Made by a program: the position numbers and the translations under genes. This document shows, piece after piece, positions 1 to 6,470 of a DNA stretch of 10,211 bases. The stretch is from positions 1 through 10,211 of the forward strand of contig JALNWL010000078.1 in the NCBI GenBank assembly GCA_023230905.1. The letters are read 5' to 3'. The stretch comes from Syntrophales bacterium (GTDB lineage: Bacteria > Desulfobacterota > Syntrophia > Syntrophales > UBA2251). Under the pieces are notes generated by a model. It did no database searches. It was given only the letters and a program-made list of their open reading frames with translations, and was not told the origin of the DNA. Every line of letters starts with the position of its first letter. Position 1 is the first letter of the stretch.

Positions 1-226
1 CGACGCGCGCCGCCGCCTCGTCCACGAAGAGGAGGTGCGAGAACTGCGCCCCCTCCTGACGGTGGGCGTCGTAGACGGGCGGCAGCGTCCGGGCCAGGAT
101 CTGCAGGGCCTCCGCGGCGGGCAGGACGCAGCGTCCGTCCGCACGGTGATCGCGCAGATACGCGGAAACGGGAACGACAAGGGGGATTTCCGGAGAATGT
201 TTCACGGCTGGGGAAAGGTTTTCCAT
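1..226 (-). CDS. Dehydratase-like hotdog protein (partial, 3' end outside window)
   Basis: The first 75 residues of a gene that runs off the left edge are visible, open with no stop from the ATG at 226. After about 18 unstructured residues comes YLRDHRADG then VLPAAEALQ (His27, Gly31, Leu-Pro 35-36, Glu39). This resembles the N-terminal hotdog segment of polyketide synthase dehydratase (PS-DH) domains, where an H-x3-G-x3-LP stretch carries the catalytic His, and more loosely FabZ/FabA. The likely role is dehydration of a 3-hydroxyacyl-ACP made by the upstream synthases. The ATG lies inside the end of the thioesterase gene (25-nt overlap), which implies translational coupling. The second catalytic residue and the second hotdog lie outside the window, so activity cannot be judged. 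A non-catalytic hotdog protein is the main alternative. Confidence 0.6.
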   Translation of the reverse strand, partial: MENLSPAVKHSPEIPLVVPVSAYLRDHRADGRCVLPAAEALQILARTLPPVYDAHRQEGAQFSHLLFVDEAAARV

Positions 227-684
227 AGATGACCCGTTTTGGGGTCGACCGCTACGGGCACGCCCCTCGCATTCAGGGCGCAGTGGCGGGTGAACCCGCG
301 GCAGACCTCGGCGCCCGTCTCTGCATGCAAAATGATATAGTCGAAGCGGAGGCGCACCCGTTCCAGTTCGCCGGGGCGGGTATGGATCCACATGGGGTCG
401 TCGTAGTGGAGCGGCTGGTAGAACGTAAGCCCGGTTTCGATGACGGGGTAGACATAGCCCCCGGCCTCGATCTCCTTATAGGGATAGGCGGCGTCGCGCA
501 TGAGCGATGTCCGCCCGAGCTCGAAATACTTCAGGTAATTTGCGTGGTAGACGACCGTGGAGCGGTCCGTGTCGGCGTAGAGGGCCCGGTGGGAACAGCG
601 GTGCCAGACGAGGCCGGTCGCCGCATCGCGGACGTACGGTCCTTCACCGAACAGGGATTCCGGCCGGAACGCTTTCGGTTTCAT
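202..684 (-). CDS. Hotdog acyl thioesterase, 4HBT/YbgC-like
   Basis: This 160-residue protein belongs to the 4-hydroxybenzoyl-CoA thioesterase/YbgC hotdog family, which hydrolyses acyl-CoA or acyl-ACP thioesters in the cytoplasm. The signature is ALYADTD-R-STVVYHANYLKYFE at residues 34-55. Asp40, the second Asp of DTD, matches the catalytic Asp of the family, and YHANYLKYFE starts the long central helix. The usual Gly after the catalytic Asp (DxxG) is Thr here. Length is near the family norm (about 130-160), with about 25 extra N-terminal residues. The ATG overlaps the stop of the preceding ketoacyl synthase as ATGA, indicating tight coupling. In this operon it may release or proofread the ACP-bound chain. 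Some clustered 4HBT-fold proteins act instead as dehydratases or cyclases, so the reaction is uncertain although the fold is clear. Confidence 0.85.
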   Translation of the reverse strand: MKPKAFRPESLFGEGPYVRDAATGLVWHRCSHRALYADTDRSTVVYHANYLKYFELGRTSLMRDAAYPYKEIEAGGYVYPVIETGLTFYQPLHYDDPMWIHTRPGELERVRLRFDYIILHAETGAEVCRGFTRHCALNARGVPVAVDPKTGHLWKTFPQP

Positions 685-1949
685 CCCGCCCCTCCGAAGA
701 CGATGCAGCAGTTCGTCCCCCCGAAGCCGAAGGCGTTCGCCAGGGCGGTCGCGTAACGCTGACGGCGGGCGTGATCGGGGACGCAGTCGATATCGGCGAA
801 GCGCGGATCGGGGCGGTGGTTGATCGTCGGCAGGATTACCCCCCGCTGCATGCCTTCGATGGTCAGGGCGTTTTCAATGGCCGCCGCGGCCCCAAGGGTG
901 TGGCCGATCTGCGATTTGTTCGAGGACAGGGGGATCCGTTCGAGGCCCTTCCCGAAGATCGTCCGGAGGCAGTCGATCTCCGTCAGGTCGCCCTTCTGCG
1001 TGGAGGTCCCGTGCGTGTTGATGTACTCGATATCCGCCGGCATCAGCCCCGCGTCGGCGATGGCCTCGCGGATGGCCCGCACGATCGTTTTGGCGTTGGG
1101 GTTGGTGAAGTGATACGCATCGGAGGTCCAGCCGACGCCCAGGACCTCCGCCCGGGCGTCCAGGCCGAACCGGGTGAGCGTGTCCTCGGCCGCGAGCACG
1201 AGCACGCCCGCGCCTTCGGACAGGACGAAGCCGCGCCGGTCCGCGCTGAAGGGCCGGGAGGCCTGCGAGGGGTCGTCAAACGCCCGGTCCCCCGGGAGGA
1301 CCTTAACCGTGGCGTTCATGTTGGTGAAGCCATGGATGATCTCCGGCAGGATGGGGGTGTCCACCCCGCCCGCGAGCGCGAAATCGCAGTCCCCGTCGCG
1401 GATCATCCGCGCGCCGATGCCGACCGCGTGGTTGCCCGAGGCGCAGGCCCCCTGGGGCGAGAAGACGGGTCCGGTGAAGCCCAGGAGCATCCCCGCCTTG
1501 CCCGAGGGGAGGTTGGCGCAGAGGTTGGGCAGGAGGTAAGGGCTCACCTTGAGCGGCCCCCGCTCCTGGAAATTGAGCATCGCCGTCCGGAAGGCGTCGG
1601 TGCCGTTGATGGCCGAGCCGATGAGGCAGGCCGTGCGCGGCGCGGTCTCCTCGTTCATCGGCAGCCCGGCGTGGTCCAGGGCCTCCCGGCAGACCGCCAT
1701 GGTCAGGAGAACGAAGGCGGCGTTCCAGTTGTAGACCTCCTTCGCATCGGCAAAGTCGAGGCCCGCGGGGTCCCAGTCCGGAATCTCCCCGACCACGTCG
1801 CAGACGGACTGAACCCGGCAGCGGGAGACCTTCCGGAAGCCAGCCTCGCCCTTCACGGCGCGTGCCCACGTCTCCGCGAAGGTCCGCCCCAGGGGGGTGG
1901 CCGCCCCGTAGCCGATCACGAAGACCCGTCTGTTCCATGGCGCTTTCAT
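681..1949 (-). CDS. Beta-ketoacyl-ACP synthase, FabF-like (second of tandem pair)
   Basis: A 422-residue thiolase-fold condensing enzyme of the KAS I/II (FabB/FabF) family. It would join malonyl-ACP to an acyl chain by decarboxylative Claisen condensation. The catalytic set is complete: Cys169 in GACASG, His313 in NTHGTST, Lys345 and His350 in NKSQIGH. The motifs RPFSADRRGFVLSEGAG (232-248) and NAFGFGGTN (405-413) are also present. PFS replaces the common PFD. Because Cys and both His are present it is an active synthase, not a chain-length factor. A GAGG Shine-Dalgarno lies 5 nt before the ATG, within the 12-nt gap after the other synthase gene; the stop overlaps the thioesterase start. Context (ACP, radical SAM enzymes) argues for a specialised pathway rather than housekeeping fatty acid synthesis. 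Substrate and chain length cannot be read from sequence. Confidence 0.92.
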   Translation of the reverse strand: MKAPWNRRVFVIGYGAATPLGRTFAETWARAVKGEAGFRKVSRCRVQSVCDVVGEIPDWDPAGLDFADAKEVYNWNAAFVLLTMAVCREALDHAGLPMNEETAPRTACLIGSAINGTDAFRTAMLNFQERGPLKVSPYLLPNLCANLPSGKAGMLLGFTGPVFSPQGACASGNHAVGIGARMIRDGDCDFALAGGVDTPILPEIIHGFTNMNATVKVLPGDRAFDDPSQASRPFSADRRGFVLSEGAGVLVLAAEDTLTRFGLDARAEVLGVGWTSDAYHFTNPNAKTIVRAIREAIADAGLMPADIEYINTHGTSTQKGDLTEIDCLRTIFGKGLERIPLSSNKSQIGHTLGAAAAIENALTIEGMQRGVILPTINHRPDPRFADIDCVPDHARRQRYATALANAFGFGGTNCCIVFGGAG

Positions 1950-1961
1950 GCCCGCCTCATA

Positions 1962-3212
1962 TCAGGTGACGCGGCGAAATACAAGGCATGCATTGCAGCC
2001 GCCGAAGCCGAAGGCGTTTTTGAGGACGACGCTCTGGTCCAGAGGCCGGGCGCCTTCGGCCACGCAGTCGAGGGCGATGGCCGGGTCCGGTAGGTGGTTG
2101 ATCGTGGGCAGGAGCACGCCCCGCCGCAGACCCTCGATCGCCAGGATGGATTCGACGGCGCTCGTCGCCCCCATCGCATGCCCGAGCTGCGACTTGTTGG
2201 CCGAGACGGGCGGGATTTGATCCCCAAAGACCTCCTTCAGGGCGTCGGCTTCGACCCGGTCGCCGATCCTCGTGGAGGCGGCGTGGGCGTTGACGGCATC
2301 GATGGCCGCGGGGGAGAGGCCCGCGTGCCGGAGGCTGTCGGCGATGCAGCGGGCGACCTGGGCGCGGTTGGGCATCACGGCGTGATAGGCATCGGCCGTC
2401 ATGGCCCAGCCGGCCAGCTCCGTTTCGAAGGCCAAGCCGTGCGCCCGCGCGAACGCACGGGAGGCGAGTACGATGCAGCCGGCCCCCTCCGAGACGACAA
2501 AGCCGCGCCGCCCCAGTGAGAACGGCGCACTCGCCGCCCCGGGCGACGGGGGTGTTTCCCCTTCTCTCGGCCGGTAGGCGCCGTTCATCGTGGCGAAGCC
2601 GGCCACGATCGGTTCGATCAGGGGGAAGTCCACGGCACCGCACAGGGCGATATCGGCCATGCCCTGGGCGATGAACATCGCCCCCAGGATCAGGGAGCTG
2701 CTCCCCGTGGCGCACGCCGTGATGATCGAGGCGATCGGTCCGGTGGCCCCGGTGAAGATCGCCACCTTGCCGCCGACCATGTTGATGCAGGCGTTGGGGT
2801 TCATGAAGGGCTGGGGGAGTTTTCCGGAGGCCGTAAGCGTCCGGTCCGCGGCGATGAGCGCGTCCAGGCCGCCGATCGCGGAACTGAAGGTGACGGCGGT
2901 GCGCGGGGCCGTCTCCGGCGTGATCTCCACCCCTGCCCGCTTCAGGGCGCGGTGGACAACGAGCAGGGCATGCGGAAAGACGGGCGAGGTCCAGTGGGCC
3001 ATTTCACGGGGCCGGAGAAAGGGATAGGGGGCGACGTCCATCTCCGGAACCTGCCCGGCGATCCGGACGGGAAACCCGTCGCGCAAGGGAAAACGGGTCA
3101 GGATGCCGACGCCGCTCTCCCCGGCCGCGGCACGCGCCCACTGCCGGTCGAGGTCCGTGCCGAGCGGGGAGACGCAGTCATATCCCAGAATCACGGGTCG
3201 CAAGTCAGCCAT
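1962..3212 (-). CDS. Beta-ketoacyl-ACP synthase family protein (first of tandem pair)
   Basis: A 416-residue KAS-family condensing enzyme, paralogous to the next gene. It has Cys167 in ITACATGSSS, His310 in NAHAAST, Lys340 and His345 in NKSQLGH, and the C-terminal NAFGFGGCN, so the Cys-His-His triad is complete. Two departures stand out. The post-His motif reads HAAST rather than HGTST. The segment before the conserved PF..RRGFV motif (about residues 211-229) is a Pro/Gly/Ala-rich stretch replacing the usual loop that carries the DDP..ASRPFD motif. These suggest a changed substrate or partner-binding surface. Both partners keep the active Cys, so this is not a standard KS/CLF pair, though a heterodimer remains possible. 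The ATG has only a weak upstream purine stretch, after a 66-nt gap containing a GC-rich inverted repeat. Confidence 0.9.
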   Translation of the reverse strand: MADLRPVILGYDCVSPLGTDLDRQWARAAAGESGVGILTRFPLRDGFPVRIAGQVPEMDVAPYPFLRPREMAHWTSPVFPHALLVVHRALKRAGVEITPETAPRTAVTFSSAIGGLDALIAADRTLTASGKLPQPFMNPNACINMVGGKVAIFTGATGPIASIITACATGSSSLILGAMFIAQGMADIALCGAVDFPLIEPIVAGFATMNGAYRPREGETPPSPGAASAPFSLGRRGFVVSEGAGCIVLASRAFARAHGLAFETELAGWAMTADAYHAVMPNRAQVARCIADSLRHAGLSPAAIDAVNAHAASTRIGDRVEADALKEVFGDQIPPVSANKSQLGHAMGATSAVESILAIEGLRRGVLLPTINHLPDPAIALDCVAEGARPLDQSVVLKNAFGFGGCNACLVFRRVT

Positions 3213-3240
3213 GACTGTTCTCGTGGTTGAGCGGGACAGC

Positions 3241-3257
3241 GGCCCCGGAACCGGGCC
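3241..3257. repeat. GC-rich inverted repeat between radical SAM and KAS genes
   Basis: In the 66-nt gap between the second radical SAM gene and the first KAS gene, CCCGG-AA-CCGGG can form a 5-bp stem, extended by two more G-C pairs past a one-base bulge. No T-tract follows on either strand, so it is not a normal intrinsic terminator. It could modulate mRNA stability or translation within the operon. In DNA this GC-rich it may also be chance. Confidence 0.3.
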
Positions 3258-3278
3258 CCCCGCGCGTCGCCGGGGCGC

Positions 3279-4277
3279 TCACCAGGGCAGGAACCCGTAG
3301 AGCTTGGCGAACATCTCGTAAACCTCGATCCAGTTCTGGAGGTCCTTCGTCGAGCGCAGATGGGCCCGCTTGTTCACCATCACCCAACTCATGTGGGCGG
3401 CACCGTCCTTGCAGGTCGCGCAGTCGCGGGTGGCCGACGTGCAGCAGCGGTGCATCGTCTCCAAGTCCGCCGCCCAGCGGATGAAGCGGATCAGGCGCTT
3501 CGGACGGGGATCGCGGGTGTCGAGCGGTTCCGTTACGGAGGGGCATTCCATCCACCCGAAGGGACGCCCCAGCATCCGGCCGGTCGTGATGATCTCGTGG
3601 TAGTACCGGCAGGAGACGACGGTTTGCGGATAGGCGTCGAGCATGGCGTCCATCTCGTCACGGATATCGGCGAGCTGGGACGGGGTCCAGGAAAACCCCT
3701 CGACGCCCTCATCGTTCGACAACAGCTGCATGTGGACCTTGAGCCCCACGTCGGCGATCCGCCGGATGACGCGCTCCGTACGGCCGATCTGCCGGGGGGT
3801 GATCGTGTAGAGGTAGTAGGTGTAGGGATCGCCCGCGTAGTTCCGACTGGAAACGGCGAAGGTATCCTTCCCCCGGAGGAGCTTTTCGTCCTCCTCGTCC
3901 CCCCAGAGCGAGATGCCGACCATCATCTCGGGGAACCGCTCGCGGGGCGCCTTGATGAGGCCGTTCGTGGCGAGGGACGTGGGCATCCGCCGGTAGAAGG
4001 CCTCGACGCGGTCAAGGCAGAGGGTCGGCTCACCCCCGATGAGGATGGCGAGATTCACCCCGCGTGCCCGTTCCCGGTCCACGAAGGCCTCCCACCGCGC
4101 GAGGTCCGTCTCCTCGGGCGCAACCTGGTGCTCGCCGGACGAGAAGAAGAAGCACCCCTTGCAGCGCAGGTTGCAGCGGTTCGTCACGTCGTAGATCGAA
4201 CTGCGGATGTTCAGGCGGGAGATCGCCCGGTAGCGCGCGGCCCAGGATTCATCGAGAAGCGAGCTGACGGTTTGCAT
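3279..4277 (-). CDS. Radical SAM enzyme (second of tandem pair)
   Basis: A 332-residue radical SAM protein. The 4Fe-4S cluster motif CNLRCKGC gives Cys35, Cys39 and Cys42 (CX3CX2C), after the VTNR lead-in common in this superfamily. GGEPTL at 81-86 is the glycine-rich SAM-binding motif. Near the C-terminus are Cys245, Cys278-Cys279 (HRCC), Cys286 and Cys289 (CATC), an arrangement suited to a second iron-sulfur cluster as in SPASM/twitch enzymes, though it does not match a standard SPASM motif by eye. No B12-binding domain is present. It would generate a 5'-deoxyadenosyl radical in the cytoplasm, and the substrate may be an ACP-bound intermediate. It follows the paralogous upstream gene after 3 nt. 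GAGAGGA lies about 12 nt before the ATG. The reaction (cyclisation, desaturation, methylene or C-C bond chemistry) is unknown. Confidence 0.88.
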   Translation of the reverse strand: MQTVSSLLDESWAARYRAISRLNIRSSIYDVTNRCNLRCKGCFFFSSGEHQVAPEETDLARWEAFVDRERARGVNLAILIGGEPTLCLDRVEAFYRRMPTSLATNGLIKAPRERFPEMMVGISLWGDEEDEKLLRGKDTFAVSSRNYAGDPYTYYLYTITPRQIGRTERVIRRIADVGLKVHMQLLSNDEGVEGFSWTPSQLADIRDEMDAMLDAYPQTVVSCRYYHEIITTGRMLGRPFGWMECPSVTEPLDTRDPRPKRLIRFIRWAADLETMHRCCTSATRDCATCKDGAAHMSWVMVNKRAHLRSTKDLQNWIEVYEMFAKLYGFLPW

Positions 4278-4280
4278 GGA

Positions 4281-5426
4281 TTACGGTTTCCTCTCGGGGA
4301 GGGGTTCCGGCGGGACGATCATCTCCCGGCAGAGGGTCTCCCCTTTTTCGTAGCCCATCACCCAGACGGCCAGGTACGTGTCGACGTAATCCAGCCAGGC
4401 GCGGAAGGTCTGCGGATCCGTGGCGTGCCGGTAGAGGCGCGAGGTGACCACGGCGCTTCCCGCCGCGTAGTGGCGGCAGTCGTCGCAGTCCGTGTCGGGC
4501 ACGCAGCAGGCGGCGTTCCGGTCCCAGGTCAGGTCGGCCCTGTACTGGCGGAAGGAGCGTCCGAGACCGAGGGCGGTCGAGGGGTTCCGCCGGGGATAGG
4601 CGCAGCGGTACAAATCGTGGAGACCCCGGGCGTCGGTATGGGCGACGGCGTTGTAGGGTGAAAAAAGGACGTGTCCGGGGTGGCGGTCCATCATCTCGCC
4701 CATGACGGCCCGCGTCCGGGCGAGAGACGCCGCGTCGTGGCGGAGCGGGCCCGTGTAGCCGACCGGCGAGGAGAACACGTTGAAGGTCACCCGGCAGTCG
4801 TCCGCCGCCAGGGTGTCGAGGACACCCGCGCACTCCCCGATGTTTTCCCGGGTGAACGTGTAGACGAAGACGGCGCGGGGGTCGCCCGCGTAATTCTCGA
4901 TCTGGCGGCCGAGGAGTCCCTTCGCCTTCCGGACGCGGAGGCTCGTGTCGTCGTTTCCCCAGACGGAGATGTGGATCTTGTAGCCGACGGCGGGATCGAT
5001 CCGGCGGACCCCGTTGGTCGCGATGCAGCCCAGGGGCGCCTCGGAGAAGCAGACCGAGAGCCGCTCGGGAACGAGCGAGGGCTCGGCCCCCGCCAGGACG
5101 ACATAGGTGATGCCGCGGGCCTTCTCCCGACGCATCAGGTCACGCCACGCCTCCGGGTCGTCGTTCTCCCGGGCGAACTGCTTGTCTCCCTCGTAATAGT
5201 AGCAGCCGTCGCAACGGATGTTGCAGCGGTTCGTCATGTCATAGGTCGACTCGCGGAGGAAGAAGTACGTCCGGACCTTCTCCCAGCGCGCCCGGACCTC
5301 CGGCGGGGCGAGCAGTTCGGAAAACTTCCAGCCTCCCGTCACGCCGGGCACCACCACCGCGGTTCCGGCGCCGCCTGGCGCGGGCGACGCGGCCCGCTGC
5401 CTTTCTTTCACGCTTTCCGACCCCAC
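4281..5426 (-). CDS. Radical SAM enzyme (first of tandem pair)
   Basis: A 381-residue radical SAM protein homologous to its downstream neighbour. The cluster motif CNIRCDGC gives Cys68, Cys72 and Cys75. The Gly-rich motif is variant, GAEPSL at 113-118 instead of GGEPTL. Shared blocks include ENYAGDP (178-183), IHISVWG (151-157) and C-terminal Cys275, Cys307-Cys308, Cys314 and Cys317, which parallel the neighbour and could bind an auxiliary cluster. The first 40 residues are Ala/Pro/Gly-rich and absent from the paralogue. The start is GTG, chosen because AGGAG sits 6 nt upstream. It lies 71 nt after the ACP gene and 3 nt before the second radical SAM gene. The pair probably arose by duplication and may act in sequence or as a complex on an acyl-ACP. 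The specific reaction is unknown. Confidence 0.87.
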   Translation of the reverse strand: MGSESVKERQRAASPAPGGAGTAVVVPGVTGGWKFSELLAPPEVRARWEKVRTYFFLRESTYDMTNRCNIRCDGCYYYEGDKQFARENDDPEAWRDLMRREKARGITYVVLAGAEPSLVPERLSVCFSEAPLGCIATNGVRRIDPAVGYKIHISVWGNDDTSLRVRKAKGLLGRQIENYAGDPRAVFVYTFTRENIGECAGVLDTLAADDCRVTFNVFSSPVGYTGPLRHDAASLARTRAVMGEMMDRHPGHVLFSPYNAVAHTDARGLHDLYRCAYPRRNPSTALGLGRSFRQYRADLTWDRNAACCVPDTDCDDCRHYAAGSAVVTSRLYRHATDPQTFRAWLDYVDTYLAVWVMGYEKGETLCREMIVPPEPLPERKP

Positions 5427-5432
5427 GATCGA

Positions 5433-5437
5433 CTCCT
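5433..5437 (-). promoter_or_regulatory. Shine-Dalgarno fixing a GTG start
   Basis: AGGAG on the minus strand lies 6 nt before the GTG at 5426. It supports this non-ATG start for the first radical SAM gene and therefore its extra N-terminal region. Confidence 0.7.
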
Positions 5438-5481
5438 GGCCGTCCGACCCGCCTCCCCTTTATCCGCGCATCGCAGCCGGG

Positions 5482-5497
5482 GAGCGCGGCGCCGCTC
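5482..5497 (-). repeat. Inverted repeat directly after the ACP stop codon
   Basis: GAGCG and CGCTC flank a 6-nt GC loop, ending exactly at the base before the ACP stop codon (minus strand). No T-tract follows, so read-through into the radical SAM genes is expected. A 3' hairpin here could protect an ACP mRNA segment and give more ACP than enzyme. That role is inference. Confidence 0.35.
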
Positions 5498-5767
5498 TCA
5501 TCCCGTCCGCAGTTTCGTCTGCAGGTATTCGGCGATCAGCCGGATCGTCTTCAGGTTCGGATAGTCGTCCTCGTCGATGAACACGGCGTATTCGTCCTGC
5601 AGAACCAGGGCGACCGTCGCCAGGTCCATGCTGTCCACGCCGAGTTCGTCCACCAGGTCCATGTCGGGATCGAACGTCTCCGGCGTAATGTCCTCCAGCT
5701 TCAACTCCTCGATGACGATCTCGGCAATCCGGAGAATCAGTGTCCGGATGTCCTTGCGCTCCGACAT
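5498..5767 (-). CDS. Acyl carrier protein
   Basis: An 89-residue acidic acyl carrier protein, close to the usual 75-90. The 4'-phosphopantetheine attachment motif is ELGVDSMDL at 41-49, with Ser46 as the modified residue. The rest is helical and rich in Asp and Glu. It would carry the growing acyl or polyketide chain for the downstream KAS, radical SAM, thioesterase and dehydratase-like enzymes, and is the probable acyl donor for the BtrH-like protein encoded divergently. GVDSMDL differs from the GADSLD of typical housekeeping AcpP, fitting a dedicated ACP. The ATG has GGGAGG 7 nt upstream. It is the first gene of the operon, preceded by a 298-nt divergent control region, and a hairpin directly follows its stop. 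Confidence 0.95.
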   Translation of the reverse strand: MSERKDIRTLILRIAEIVIEELKLEDITPETFDPDMDLVDELGVDSMDLATVALVLQDEYAVFIDEDDYPNLKTIRLIAEYLQTKLRTG

Positions 5768-5774
5768 GATCGAA

Positions 5775-5780
5775 CCTCCC
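5775..5780 (-). promoter_or_regulatory. Shine-Dalgarno of the ACP gene
   Basis: GGGAGG on the minus strand lies 7 nt before the ACP ATG. It is a strong site and fits the high expression usually needed for an ACP. Confidence 0.7.
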
Positions 5781-5801
5781 GTATCAACATATCCGCACCG
5801 G

Positions 5802-5822
5802 TTCGGGCGGCATTCACCCGAA
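5802..5822. repeat. Inverted repeat TTCGGG-N9-CCCGAA upstream of the ACP gene
   Basis: A perfect 6-bp inverted repeat with a 9-nt spacer lies about 35-55 nt before the ACP start. It could be an operator for a dimeric regulator (the divergent HTH-like protein is an obvious candidate) or a hairpin in the mRNA leader. One copy only was noticed, so function is inference. Confidence 0.35.
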
Positions 5823-5835
5823 ATGCGCCTTTTGC

Positions 5836-5864
5836 AAAAAAACCCCTCTGTTTGTCAAGGGATT
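5836..5864 (-). terminator. Terminator-like hairpin in the ACP operon leader
   Basis: Read on the minus strand, AATCCCT, a 10-nt loop, and AGGGGTT can pair over 7 positions (one G-U wobble), and the run ends in seven consecutive T. This has the form of a weak intrinsic terminator or attenuator about 70-95 nt upstream of the ACP start. The stem is short and its loop contains a TTGACA hexamer, so it may instead be part of a promoter. Confidence 0.35.
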
Positions 5865-5977
5865 TATGACCGGTCCGGGTGTTCTTTTTAGCATATCCAA
5901 GCGGGGGATACAACAGTTTCATCGGGGGAAAGCAACCGATCGGGAAGGGACGTCGCCCCTCCCCGTAAAGGTTTCGG

Positions 5978-6007
5978 TTGGCAAGGCGCCGGCAATTCTG
6001 CTATAGG
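5978..6007 (+). promoter_or_regulatory. Sigma-70-like promoter with extended -10
   Basis: TTGGCA (5978-5983; five of six matches to TTGACA), an 18-nt spacer, and TATAGG (6002-6007) preceded by TGC, an extended -10. Transcription would begin near 6014, giving a leader of about 50 nt before the ATG at 6066. That placement also argues against the in-frame TTG at 6012 as the start. Confidence 0.55.
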
Positions 6008-6065
6008 CGGTTTGTTCGGGATCGCCGCCGGGCACTTCCAGCGGACACGGGAAGGGAAAAGATCC

Positions 6066-6470
6066 ATGCGCATCGACGAAACCCCCCAGGATCACATCCG
6101 GACCCTCGGGGGAGAAACCAAGGCGCTGTACGTCCTCGACGACGACGGCCGCTACACGACCGCGCGAACCACGGGCTGGGAGGTGGAGGAGATCGTTCTC
6201 AACCAGGTGATCGAGGACTTCCAGGCCAAAGCCGAGGAGGCCCGCCGACGCGTCCGCGCGGGCGAGACGTCGCCCATCGAATACTACATGTACAAGAACT
6301 GGATGGACCCCCTGACGCTGGCGCAGGCCATGGGCCTTTTCCGCTGGCAGGTCCGGCGGCATTTCCGCCCGGCGGTGTTCGCCCGCCTGTCGGAAGCCCG
6401 CCTGCGCGCCTACGCGCGCCTCTTCCACATTGATGTCCAGATGCTCAAAACCCTCAAGGAGGACCCCTGA
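6066..6470 (+). CDS. Small protein with HTH-like C-terminal half, unknown function
   Basis: A 134-residue protein that I cannot assign to a named family. The N-terminal half is charged and probably helical (residues 1-75, with DDDGRY and an acidic stretch around 40-60). The C-terminal half, about 80-130, reads LTLAQAMGL then QVRRHFRPAVFARL then LRAYARLFHID. This spacing looks like the helix-turn-helix core of XRE/Cro-type repressors, although such domains are usually N-terminal. It has no signal peptide or membrane segment. The ATG at 6066 is preferred over the in-frame TTG at 6012 because the predicted promoter and transcription start lie beyond that TTG and GAAGGG sits about 8 nt before the ATG. 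Its stop abuts the TTG of the BtrH-like gene, so the two are co-translated. Possible roles are regulator of the divergent operon or partner of the acyltransferase; the HTH is seen by eye only. Confidence 0.75.
   Translation: MRIDETPQDHIRTLGGETKALYVLDDDGRYTTARTTGWEVEEIVLNQVIEDFQAKAEEARRRVRAGETSPIEYYMYKNWMDPLTLAQAMGLFRWQVRRHFRPAVFARLSEARLRAYARLFHIDVQMLKTLKEDP
6456..6462 (+). promoter_or_regulatory. Shine-Dalgarno fixing a TTG start
   Basis: AAGGAGG, a full anti-SD match, lies 8 nt before the TTG at 6471. It supports this rare start codon directly after the TGA of the previous gene. Confidence 0.8.

Larger units (their letters stand above)
5768..6065. other. Divergent intergenic control region
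   Basis: This 298-nt gene-free stretch separates the minus-strand ACP operon from the plus-strand gene pair and is more AT-rich than its flanks around 5830-5930. It holds the plus-strand promoter at 5978-6007, an inverted repeat at 5802-5822 and a terminator-like hairpin near 5836-5864. On the minus strand a perfect TTGACA lies at 5858-5853, but no good -10 follows at 16-18 nt (GCAAAA at 17). Further upstream TATGCT (5899-5894) is a possible -10 without a clear -35. The ACP promoter is therefore unresolved. Confidence 0.6.

Noticed and set aside
507..2093. Long plus-strand open frame of 528 codons
   Set aside because: It lies antisense to the KAS and thioesterase genes, which have full catalytic motifs. 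Its translation is Arg/Gly/Pro-rich with no domain, as expected of a shadow frame in GC-rich DNA.
681..3212. KS/chain-length-factor pair as in aromatic type II polyketide synthases
   Set aside because: Both proteins keep the active-site Cys and both His, whereas a chain-length factor lacks the active Cys.
3360..4661. Plus-strand open frame of 433 codons
   Set aside because: It is antisense to both radical SAM genes, has low-complexity composition and no recognisable motif.
5834..5850. Sigma-54 promoter on the minus strand (GGGG, T-run, TTTGC)
   Set aside because: The GG-to-GC spacing is 9 nt at most rather than the required 10, and TGGCAC is absent.
6012..6065. Upstream TTG start for the HTH-like protein
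   Set aside because: The likely transcription start is near 6014, after this TTG, and the ATG at 6066 has a better placed Shine-Dalgarno.
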